The notes under the pieces were generated by a model. It made no database searches, was not told where the DNA came from, and saw only the letters and a program-made list of their open reading frames with translations. A DNA stretch of 8,245 nt. It comes from Clostridia bacterium (GTDB taxonomy: Bacteria > Aerophobota > Aerophobia > Aerophobales > AE-B3A). Of this stretch, positions 1-5,651 are shown piece after piece (positions within the stretch are counted from its first letter, which is position 1; every line of letters begins with the position of its first letter). Made by a program: the position numbers and the translations under genes. The stretch spans positions 1 through 8,245 of the forward strand of contig WJOQ01000333.1 of NCBI GenBank assembly GCA_009618505.1, given 5' to 3'.

Positions 1-506
1 AACCAGGAAAGGGTTCCCTTTTTTGCTTTAGTCTTCCCTGCATACCTTCAAAAAAAAGACTGGTTCCGGATAGAGATGGGAATGGGACTCCCCCAAAAAC
101 AGAAGAGAGGGTGAAGAAAGGTGTGAATATCTTGGTCGCTGAGGATGATAGCTCTACCTACAACATAATCAGGAGGTTCCTGGAAGACTGCACTATCAGT
201 CGAGCAGTAGATGGAGAAGATGTCCTGAAAATGATAAAAGAGAAAAGCTATGATATGGTTCTTATGGATATTCAGATGCCAAGAATGGATGGCCTTGAGG
301 CAACCAGAAGGATTAGAGAAAAGGATTCAGACCTTCCTATCATTGCTGTCACCGCCGGATCATTTAAGGCTGATAAGGATAAGTGTCTTGCCGCCGGGTG
401 CAATGATTATATCGCCAAGCCCATAGTGCCGCAGAAGCTAATAGCTAAGATAAATCAATACGCTGTTAAAAGGCTATCGAGAAGGCAAAATAGCCCTCCA
501 AAATAA
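1..506 (+). CDS. Hybrid sensor histidine kinase, C-terminal end (5' partial)
   Basis: The frame ending at the TAA at 504-506 is open to the left edge; the first whole codon is at 3, giving 167 visible residues. Residues 1-12 read PGKGSLFCFSLP, the usual final strand of a histidine-kinase ATPase domain (family pattern G-x-GS-x-F-x-F-x-LP). A charged, proline-containing linker follows, then a receiver domain from about residue 41. The receiver has the acidic pair E47/D48/D49, the phosphoacceptor D89 in MDIQMPRMDG, the switch T117 and K139 in IAKP. This receiver type (EATRRIR, AGCNDYIAKP) is typical of receivers fused to hybrid kinases. GTG codons at 111 and 123 could be taken as starts of a stand-alone 131-residue regulator, but the sequence upstream is clearly kinase-coding in the same frame, so I read one truncated gene. 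Sensor, HisKA and most of the ATPase domain lie outside the window. It would pass phosphate from its own histidine to D89 and then perhaps to a phosphotransfer protein. Confidence 0.85.
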   Translation, partial: PGKGSLFCFSLPCIPSKKRLVPDRDGNGTPPKTEERVKKGVNILVAEDDSSTYNIIRRFLEDCTISRAVDGEDVLKMIKEKSYDMVLMDIQMPRMDGLEATRRIREKDSDLPIIAVTAGSFKADKDKCLAAGCNDYIAKPIVPQKLIAKINQYAVKRLSRRQNSPPK

Positions 507-579
507 GAAATCTATTACAGATAACAATCAGGGGGAGAGAGAGTGCCCTCTTGGCCTGAAAGGAGCAAAAGTTCTACCT

Positions 580-810
580 TTGACACCTGCACATGGTAAG
601 AAAAAAGACGAAGAATCTTATCCTGGACCAGTTTATTATGCGGCGGATGGTCAGGGAAATTTTCCATTCTTCATTGATCCAAGTAAAACTGAGTATTTTA
701 CTGTGAGGCAAGATTTAGATGATGATTTGATCTTACCCGATACCCATGGCTCCAATATGGTGGCAGAGCAGACCACTTTTGGGGACCTGTCAGCGAGAAT
801 CATTCGATAA
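580..810 (+). CDS. Doubtful small hypothetical protein
   Basis: A TTG-initiated frame of 76 residues follows the hybrid kinase and ends 20 bases before the convergent regulator gene. The product is acidic (run RQDLDDDLILPD near residues 43-54), with no signal peptide, no membrane segment and no family I recognise. An AAGGAG ribosome-site-like stretch at 560-565 lies about 14 bases before the TTG, too far for a good site. The same frame is open leftwards to 454 without an ATG or GTG. A much better initiation signal (GGGGGAG at 531-537, GTG at 543) is in another frame that stops at 597-599. So this may be a real short gene with an unusual start, a frameshifted gene, a decayed fragment or chance. 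It shows no obvious link to the signalling genes. Confidence 0.3.
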   Translation: MTPAHGKKKDEESYPGPVYYAADGQGNFPFFIDPSKTEYFTVRQDLDDDLILPDTHGSNMVAEQTTFGDLSARIIR

Positions 811-830
811 AGCAAACTTCCTTTTCCCCC

Positions 831-1217
831 TCAAATATTTGGAGTATAAATCTCTAAAATATCTTCAACAAGTGAGAGAAGCCGCTTCCTGTCGAAGGGC
901 TTCTCTATTACCTCAAAATCTACTCCATCTTGCATGGCGCCTTCTAGCTGTCGAAAATACTCTTTTTGAAAAGCCGTTATTATGTAAACAGGTATCTTTT
1001 TCCCCATCTTGCGTATTTCTCGCAGTGTTTGGATGCCATCCATCCCTGCCATTTTAATATCCAGAAAGATTAAATCATAATTATTTCTTTTAACCTTCTC
1101 AATTCCCTGCTCACCCGATTCAACCGTATCCACTTGATACCCAGCATCACCGAGTACCAAAGATAATGATTCTCTTATTCCTGCATCATCATCAATAACT
1201 AAAATATGTTTGTTCAT
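831..1217 (-). CDS. Receiver-only response regulator
   Basis: This is a stand-alone CheY-type receiver of 128 residues with no output domain. The acidic pocket D9/D10/D11, phosphoacceptor D53 (in FLDIKMAGMDG), switch T81 and K106 (in IEKPF) are all present, so it should be phosphorylatable. The ATG at 1217 lies 5 bases after the stop of the kinase gene at 1223-1978. Its ribosome site (AAAAGG, about 9 bases before the ATG) lies within the last codons of that kinase gene, which suggests coupled translation and makes that kinase its likely cognate donor. The region between T81 and K106 is slightly longer than in most receivers (QKEYFRQLEGAMQDGVDFEV). With no effector domain it probably acts by protein contact or as a phosphorelay intermediate; its partner cannot be read from the sequence. 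Confidence 0.93.
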   Translation of the reverse strand: MNKHILVIDDDAGIRESLSLVLGDAGYQVDTVESGEQGIEKVKRNNYDLIFLDIKMAGMDGIQTLREIRKMGKKIPVYIITAFQKEYFRQLEGAMQDGVDFEVIEKPFDRKRLLSLVEDILEIYTPNI

Positions 1218-1222
1218 TTTTA

Positions 1223-1978
1223 TTAGCCTTTTCCCTCTTTGCTCGGTAATAAAATCTTAAATTTCGTTCCTGTGCCAAGCTTGCTCTCACAGATAATCTT
1301 ACCCCCGTGCTGATTGATAATCCTTTCACATATGGAAAGCCCTAAACCTGTTCCTTCTCCAGTAGGCTTGCTACTGAAAAAGGGCTCGAAAATCCTTGCA
1401 AGGTTTTTCCGAGCAATCCCACAACCGCTGTCTCTAATTACTACCTGGATAAATTTATCTTCACGCTGTATATCAACGTGAATTTCCTTTTTCTGGCTCT
1501 TTTCTAGAGCATCGAGAGCATTAGTGATAATATTGGAAAAGACCAATTCAATGCTGCCCGCTTTCATCCAAACCTTAGAAATTTCCTCCGGATAATGTTG
1601 GATGATGAAAACCCCTTCTTTTTCAATACGAGAGGATAATGCTTTGAAGACTCGATCAATAATTACAGCACAACTCACTTCTTGAGGTGCTTCTTCACCT
1701 TCCTTCTCTACACGTAAATAAGCTAGAAGATCCCGTACAATATTTATACACCGCTTTGTTTCCCGCTCAGCACCTAGAAGCGCAGTAGCTCTTTTGTCTT
1801 CCTTAGAAGTACTGTTAAGGCAATACTGAACAAAGTTGAGGATACTCGTCATTCCATTTTTCAATTCGTGTGCCAGGCTGGCAACCATAATATCCGAAGC
1901 AGCCACTTTTTCTGACTGGATGCGTTTAACCTGGGATTCTTTGAGGTCTCCATTGTGCTGTTCTTTCTCTTGAAACAC
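1223..1978 (-). CDS. Soluble histidine kinase without a sensor domain
   Basis: The product is 251 residues with a complete transmitter core. HisKA holds H37 in SLAHELKN, the N box has N148 and N153 (SNIITNALDAL), the G1 box is DSGCGI at 183-188, the F box is FEPFF at 197-201, and the G2 box is GEGTGLGLSI at 207-216. The final strand (GTGTKFKILLP) ends the domain. Only about 30 charged, probably helical residues precede HisKA. There is no membrane segment, PAS or GAF, so it must be cytoplasmic and take its signal through a partner or through that helix. The GTG at 1976-1978 is supported by GAGAGG at 1988-1993, 9 bases away, and by an in-frame stop at 2000-2002 that rules out a longer protein. 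It is first in a two-gene operon with the receiver at 831-1217 and has its own promoter at 2057-2085. Confidence 0.92.
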   Translation of the reverse strand: MFQEKEQHNGDLKESQVKRIQSEKVAASDIMVASLAHELKNGMTSILNFVQYCLNSTSKEDKRATALLGAERETKRCINIVRDLLAYLRVEKEGEEAPQEVSCAVIIDRVFKALSSRIEKEGVFIIQHYPEEISKVWMKAGSIELVFSNIITNALDALEKSQKKEIHVDIQREDKFIQVVIRDSGCGIARKNLARIFEPFFSSKPTGEGTGLGLSICERIINQHGGKIICESKLGTGTKFKILLPSKEGKG

Positions 1979-1987
1979 TTTACTTTG

Positions 1988-1993
1988 CCTCTC
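1988..1993 (-). promoter_or_regulatory. Ribosome binding site of the sensorless kinase
   Basis: On the minus strand this reads GAGAGG, 9 bases before the GTG at 1978. Together with the in-frame stop codon just upstream (2000-2002) it fixes the start and shows that the kinase really lacks a sensor domain. Confidence 0.6.
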
Positions 1994-2056
1994 AGCTTTC
2001 TAAAGGAATTCTATTTGCTTGATTCTACATCACCTTGTGGGTAATTCCTTCTACCA

Positions 2057-2085
2057 ATCATATAATAGATTTGAATAAATGTCAA
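2057..2085 (-). promoter_or_regulatory. Sigma-70-type promoter for the kinase-regulator operon
   Basis: On the minus strand there is a perfect -35 hexamer TTGACA (plus-strand bases 2080-2085), a 17-base spacer and a -10 hexamer TATGAT (2057-2062), one base off consensus, in an AT-rich stretch. Transcription would begin near 2050, giving a leader of about 70 bases before the GTG at 1978. It is the strongest promoter-like sequence I see in the window. It makes the 1978-831 operon independent of the kinase-regulator pair upstream. A sequence this close to consensus suggests constitutive housekeeping expression (inference). Confidence 0.75.
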
Positions 2086-2287
2086 GTAGTTTAATATAAG
2101 TCAACAGACCTGGTTGGCTAAACATCCCTGACCGGGGCAAATTATGGTTGGTCCAGGGACATATTTCGTTAGGCCACTTCTGCGTCCACTGGCTATTTTG
2201 CCATAGGAGAGACTCTGGTATCTTCATAAGTTCACGATCCCGCCTCTTGCAGGATAAGGTCGGTTTTGAAGGCCCGGTATCACATGT

Positions 2288-3136
2288 TCACTTCTGTGGA
2301 TGTATAGGTATTCTAATGGTGAAAGTTGTTCCCTTGCTCTCTTCACTTTTTACTTCTATAGTTCCTCCGTATTTCTTGATAATCCCGTAACAGACACTCA
2401 ATCCCAAACCGTTGATCTGGGGACCTTTGGTAGTGAAAAAAGGATCAAAGATTCTTTTTTTTGTCTGAGGAGACACTCCCACTCCCGTATCGGTGACCGA
2501 AAAATAGGCCTGGTTCTCTTCCCGGCCCGTAGCCAGAATAATTTTTCCTCCCTCAGGCAAAGCTTCAACAGCATTAAATATCATCTCGGTCAATACTCTC
2601 CTGAGATCATAGTCATTGAGCATCAGAGGAGGTGGGTTACCCAGATCTAATTCCGTGTTTATCCGGATCCCCATAGCTTGTGCCTGGTCTTTCCAACGAA
2701 ACTGAGCCGTGACTACGACATCTTTCACCCTCTCGTTCAGATCTACTTCCACACGTTCTGCCTCTTTTCTCCCTCTAACAAACTCTCTTAATTCGCTCAC
2801 CACTTTAGCCCCCTCAAAGGCCGATTTTTCAACCAACTCAAGCTGTTTCTTGATTTTTTCTAGTCCTGGTTCCTCTGTTTCCTGAAGTAAGAACTGAATA
2901 TAGCTTAAAATGACGGTCAAAACATTATTGAACTTGTGAGCTGCACCCCCGGTCAACTCTCCCAGAGCTTCCAATCTTTCCTCCTGTATTAACTTGCCTA
3001 ATGTCCTCTTCTCCTCGGTGAGGTCATGACCTATTATTATGGTTCCAGCGGACTTTCCTTCTAACTTTTTCTTTTCTTTAGTAAAGGAGAGTGTATCAGG
3101 AGAGATTACCCCAGTCTCACTAATCACTGCTTTCAC
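2288..3136 (-). CDS. Histidine kinase with a remnant PAS domain
   Basis: The product is 282 residues. Residues 1-44 resemble the C-terminal end of a PAS/PAC domain (GTIIIGHDLTEEKR at 31-44, family pattern G-x-I-x-I-x-x-D-I-TE-x-K) but the rest of the PAS is absent. HisKA follows with H67 in GGAAHKFNNVLT, the layout of the NtrB-like kinases usually written GGIAHDFNN. The ATPase domain has the N box EMIFNAVEAL (N188), G1 DTGVGV (216-221), F box FDPFFTTK (230-237) and G2 INGLGLSV (241-248). There is no membrane segment, so it is cytoplasmic. The GTG at 3134-3136 is preceded by an in-frame TAA at 3158-3160, which excludes a longer protein. It starts 42 bases after the receiver gene at 3179-3571, its likely partner. 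The residue after the phosphorylated histidine is Lys instead of the usual Asp/Glu. Confidence 0.9.
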   Translation of the reverse strand: MKAVISETGVISPDTLSFTKEKKKLEGKSAGTIIIGHDLTEEKRTLGKLIQEERLEALGELTGGAAHKFNNVLTVILSYIQFLLQETEEPGLEKIKKQLELVEKSAFEGAKVVSELREFVRGRKEAERVEVDLNERVKDVVVTAQFRWKDQAQAMGIRINTELDLGNPPPLMLNDYDLRRVLTEMIFNAVEALPEGGKIILATGREENQAYFSVTDTGVGVSPQTKKRIFDPFFTTKGPQINGLGLSVCYGIIKKYGGTIEVKSEESKGTTFTIRIPIHPQK

Positions 3137-3178
3137 CTTGCCTTTAGCCTTTCTTTTTTAAGCAAGAGAGATAGTGCC

Positions 3179-3571
3179 TCAGGGGATATTGTCTCCCAGG
3201 ATTCTTTTGACAGTAGCTTTCAGTTCCTTAAGGGAGAATGGCTTGTCAAGGTAATCAGCTGCGCCTTTTTCTATGGCCTCACCAGCTATTTTGGGAGAGC
3301 CGTACGCGGTATAAATAACAACTGCCAGCTCCGGCCTTCTCCTTTTTATATTTTCTAAAACTTCGATCCCATTCATACCAGGCATAGCCACATCGACCAG
3401 GGCTAGATCAAAGTGGTGCTTCTCTAGAGCTTTGATACCTCGATAGCCATTCTTTACTGCGGTTACCAGATAACCTTCTTTGTTTAGGAATCGAGAATAC
3501 AAAGTGCGCACACTGAAATCATTATCCACTAACAGAATACGCTTTTGCTCTCCTTTTTGCTTCTGGTCCAT
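3179..3571 (-). CDS. Receiver-only response regulator
   Basis: The 130-residue product is a complete receiver domain with nothing after it. The acidic residues D16/D18 (LLVDNDFS), phosphoacceptor D60 (ALVDVAMPGMNG), switch T88 (IYTAYG) and K110 (YLDKPF) are present. In its surrounding sequence it resembles the receivers of NtrC-type regulators, but it ends after the last helix (KRILGDNIP), so there is no AAA+ or DNA-binding part. The first 10 residues are charged and precede the first strand. The ATG at 3569-3571 has AAAGGA about 10 bases upstream. It is followed 42 bases later by the PAS-remnant kinase, giving a regulator-kinase pair in the opposite gene order to the other pair. It lies 158 bases downstream of the second secretin gene, so read-through from the envelope operon is possible. 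Confidence 0.93.
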   Translation of the reverse strand: MDQKQKGEQKRILLVDNDFSVRTLYSRFLNKEGYLVTAVKNGYRGIKALEKHHFDLALVDVAMPGMNGIEVLENIKRRRPELAVVIYTAYGSPKIAGEAIEKGAADYLDKPFSLKELKATVKRILGDNIP

Positions 3572-3588
3572 TGTTTGCCGATCCTTTA

Positions 3589-3602
3589 CTAAGAAACCTT
3601 AG
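3589..3602 (-). promoter_or_regulatory. Small hairpin next to the regulator's ribosome site
   Basis: CTAAG (3589-3593) and CTTAG (3598-3602) form a 5-bp stem with a 4-base loop in the leader of the 3179-3571 regulator. On the minus strand the stem ends four bases before its AAAGGAT ribosome-site-like sequence. It may modulate initiation, but a stem this short can occur by chance. Confidence 0.25.
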
Positions 3603-3661
3603 GATTACAGTTTAGAATACAGCGCGTAGCTTGGATGCGAGTTATTGTTAGATTCACAAGA

Positions 3662-3721
3662 GCCTATTTTGATAGGCAAGCTGGTTGCATAGCTTGCCAA
3701 GGGGGAAAGATCGCATCTTTC
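3662..3721. repeat. Cluster of three inverted repeats (RNA hairpins)
   Basis: Three perfect inverted repeats sit between the second secretin and the downstream regulator. Hairpin A: GCCTAT (3662-3667), loop TTTG, ATAGGC (3672-3677). Hairpin B: GGCAAGCT (3675-3682), 8-base loop, AGCTTGCC (3691-3698). Hairpin C: GAAAGAT (3705-3711), loop CGC, ATCTTTC (3715-3721). A and B share bases 3675-3677, so both cannot form fully at once. In the minus-strand transcript the order is C, B, A, starting 8 bases after the secretin stop. None is followed by a clear U-run, so a simple intrinsic terminator is not supported. A processing or mRNA-stability element, a leaky terminator, or an attenuator between the envelope operon and the signalling genes are the options. 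Confidence 0.55.
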
Positions 3722-3729
3722 AGAGATTT

Positions 3730-5619
3730 TTACCTCAAGAAAAGCTTTATGGCGGCATAGTATCCTTTAGTCGGGGGCTCCATTTGTACCATATACCGTA
3801 TATTTTCCTGGTCACTGTCCCGATAGCCTACGGTAAATGCCCAGCCTTTCCCAGCAGAGCGATACTCGATTTCTACTGCATATCCTTGTTGCCGATATTC
3901 TCTTTGCCCTGACTGTATATAATCATACCTTCCGGAAAGGCTTAACCCTCCTCCCAAATAGTATATAGGCCCGGCAGAAAGAGTGCTTATAGCCGGAGAA
4001 GAATCTCCTTGTTCCTCCACATAGGTTAAGATTATCTCGCCCATAAGTTGGAGGTTTGGGGTAAGGGAAGTTATCTCCTTCAAGGACAGAGAATAAACAT
4101 TTTGTTGAAATTTATCTTTTCCCGAATCAGGCTGAGGTTTACCCTCTCTTCGTCGATAACTGAATCCTGCATAAAGGTTGTGCCCTATGTTCTCCATTTG
4201 ATTCTGAAGTCTGGCTTCAAAAAATGATAGTTTATAGTCCTCTCTTTCAAACAAACCGTACTTCCCGCTCAAGCTCCAGCCATAAAATGGAGCATAGCCA
4301 ATCTCAGCCTGGTACTGGCTTTCAGCTTGAGCCCCACTGAAGTAACCGCCAAAACCAAGGTAGATCTTAGCACTGGACTGTTGGGATCCAGTTATATAGT
4401 TAGGCTCTGTATTCCCGGTATTCCAGGTAGCTGCTGCCAGGGCTACCTGAGCAGGGAGAAGCTCCTCTTGTAAGACATAGGGACTGATAAAGATAACCAG
4501 CTCAGTTTTTCTCTCCGTCACATACTTTCTGCTGAACAAAAGATCAATCACCGGGATATCACCCAGTCCCCATACCTTGCTTTTTATTTCCCTCTGAATT
4601 TCTTCAGAAAGGCCAGCTATGGCCACAGTCTCTCCGGACTGGACTCTAACACTGGTTCTGGCACTTCTTCTGGTTACCCGGGGAACCTCAACCTCTCCGG
4701 CTAAATCCTCAACAGCTATCTCAACATCAAGAAATACATCCTCTCCAGAGGTAAGGCGAGGTCTCACCTTAATCCCAGTTCTGGCAGTTACAGTTTCGAA
4801 TCTAAAAAAAGGTGCCTCAGGAGGTCCAGCCAGAAGCTGGAAGTACTGCTCAGTCTCGAGCTCTAATTGAGCCTGAACTCCATCCAGAGTGACTACGCGG
4901 GGATTACCGAGTATCTTAGCTTCTCCTCTGGTAGTAAGAGCAGTAAGAGTCGTCGCAATATCCTCCGATATGTAGCCAATGGCAAGTCCTTCTGCCCACA
5001 TTCCTTCTGATTCTTCTTGCTTGCCTATCCGCTGCCAGCTCCAGTCTATACCCAGATTGAGCCCTTTTTCTCTTACTACTTCCACGGCTAAAACTTGTAC
5101 CATAATGTGGGCCGGGGGCTTATCCATACTGGATATGGTATTTTCAATCCTCAAGGCCGTTGCGGGAGGTGCAGTAACTAAAAGCAAATTGTGTCCCCCA
5201 TCTATCTTTACATAGGGGGTGAGATCAGGAGACAGTAGTTGATTCACTCTTGAAACATCAATATAACGGGGTTTAATAATTACGGTAGAACTCAATGATT
5301 TGAAGGCAGGATTAGAAATCTCGGGGGTAGTTACTATATAGTAATCATCTATTCGTCTGAATGCATACCCTCCTGGGGATAAAACCGTAGCTAAGGCCTT
5401 CTCTATCGTAACTTTATTAAACTCTGCACTTACTGTTCCGCTGATTGCATCATCCACAATTATGGTTATACCGGTCTGGGCAGCAATAGTGCGGAGAACC
5501 TCCCGCAGGTTAGCATCATAAAAACTACCGGTAAAGAGAGCCGAGGGTTGAGCCACTAAAGAGAATAGGAGGAAAAAAAAAGGCAAGGCCGCCAGTAAAC
5601 TACCTGCTTTTATCTTCAT
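3730..5619 (-). CDS. Secretin-family outer-membrane protein with C-terminal barrel-like domain
   Basis: Numbering is from the ATG at 5619 (629 residues). Residues 1-27 are a signal peptide (K2/K4, then a long hydrophobic core ending near QPSA). An STN domain spans about 32-98 (REVLRTIAAQTGITIIVDD), a secretin N1-like ring domain about 112-168, and the secretin core about 172-382, with GNPRVVTLDG (238-247), VQSGETVAIAGL (326-337), DIPVIDLLFS (354-363) and ELVIFISP (373-380). Normal secretins end about here. This one continues for about 245 residues of alternating hydrophobic/polar strands rich in Tyr, Phe and Gly (for example AKIYLGFGGYF, HNLYAGFSYRR, GWAFTVGYR, GYYAAIKLFLR), which I read as roughly a dozen outer-membrane barrel strands. 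The GTG at 5649 would add 10 residues and overlaps the upstream stop; I prefer the ATG, which has AGGA 9 bases before it and gives a normal signal peptide. It presumably forms an outer-membrane channel. Confidence 0.88.
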   Translation of the reverse strand: MKIKAGSLLAALPFFFLLFSLVAQPSALFTGSFYDANLREVLRTIAAQTGITIIVDDAISGTVSAEFNKVTIEKALATVLSPGGYAFRRIDDYYIVTTPEISNPAFKSLSSTVIIKPRYIDVSRVNQLLSPDLTPYVKIDGGHNLLLVTAPPATALRIENTISSMDKPPAHIMVQVLAVEVVREKGLNLGIDWSWQRIGKQEESEGMWAEGLAIGYISEDIATTLTALTTRGEAKILGNPRVVTLDGVQAQLELETEQYFQLLAGPPEAPFFRFETVTARTGIKVRPRLTSGEDVFLDVEIAVEDLAGEVEVPRVTRRSARTSVRVQSGETVAIAGLSEEIQREIKSKVWGLGDIPVIDLLFSRKYVTERKTELVIFISPYVLQEELLPAQVALAAATWNTGNTEPNYITGSQQSSAKIYLGFGGYFSGAQAESQYQAEIGYAPFYGWSLSGKYGLFEREDYKLSFFEARLQNQMENIGHNLYAGFSYRRREGKPQPDSGKDKFQQNVYSLSLKEITSLTPNLQLMGEIILTYVEEQGDSSPAISTLSAGPIYYLGGGLSLSGRYDYIQSGQREYRQQGYAVEIEYRSAGKGWAFTVGYRDSDQENIRYMVQMEPPTKGYYAAIKLFLR

Positions 5620-5628
5620 GGTTTGGGA

Positions 5629-5651
5629 TCCTGTTATTAGTTTAGGCACTA
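5629..5651 (-). promoter_or_regulatory. TAGTG stop-start overlap and alternative start of the second secretin
   Basis: The first secretin ends in TAG (5649-5651) whose G begins a GTG (5647-5649) in frame with the second secretin. Downstream is AGGA (5629-5632) followed after 9 bases by the ATG at 5617-5619. Either ribosomes re-initiate at the GTG, adding MPKLITGSQT before the signal peptide, or they start at the ATG. Both arrangements imply tight translational coupling of the two secretins, and so production in a linked ratio. Confidence 0.55.

Larger units (their letters stand above)
1979..2287. other. Intergenic region holding a promoter and an imperfect dyad
   Basis: This 309-base gap separates the two kinase-regulator pairs. 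It contains the promoter and ribosome site listed separately, and an imperfect inverted repeat at 2125-2159: TCCCTGACC pairs with GGTcCAGGGA through nine base pairs with one bulged C and a 16-base loop. The dyad has no T-run on either side, so it is not a classical terminator. It lies about 75-110 bases upstream of the predicted transcription start and could be a regulator site or nothing. I see no credible gene; the open frames here lack ribosome sites and have noncoding-like composition. Confidence 0.5.

Noticed and set aside
111..506. Complete stand-alone receiver gene starting at GTG 111.
   Set aside because: The frame is open to the window edge and the upstream residues match the end of a kinase ATPase domain, so it is listed as the tail of a hybrid kinase.
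746..1057. Plus-strand open frame of about 103 residues.
   Set aside because: It is antisense to a clear receiver gene (831-1217) and has no recognisable protein features.
2071..2100. Possible plus-strand promoter TTGAAT with TATAAG at 18 bases.
   Set aside because: It is weaker than the opposite-strand promoter it overlaps, and no plus-strand gene follows.
2125..2159. Terminator for the kinase ending at 2288.
   Set aside because: The stem is imperfect with a 16-base loop, has no T-run on either strand, and lies about 130 bases from the stop.
2051..2227. Minus-strand frame with ATG at 2227 (58 residues), in frame with the kinase that stops at 2288.
   Set aside because: It has no ribosome site, unusually many tryptophans, and overlaps the strong promoter; it looks like chance openness after the kinase stop. 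A read-through extension of the kinase is not supported.
2148..2650. Two overlapping plus-strand frames (2148-2390 and 2300-2650).
   Set aside because: They lie mostly antisense to the PAS-remnant kinase, with no start signals or family resemblance.
3685..3912. Plus-strand frame of 75 residues.
   Set aside because: It is antisense to the end of the second secretin and the hairpin cluster; no coding signals.
4380..5640. Short repeat TTGGGATCC-x-GTTAT near 4381 and 5623.
   Set aside because: Only about 14 of 15 bases match and there is no flanking similarity; chance or a trace of similar peptide (ITGSQ) coding, not a mobile-element boundary.
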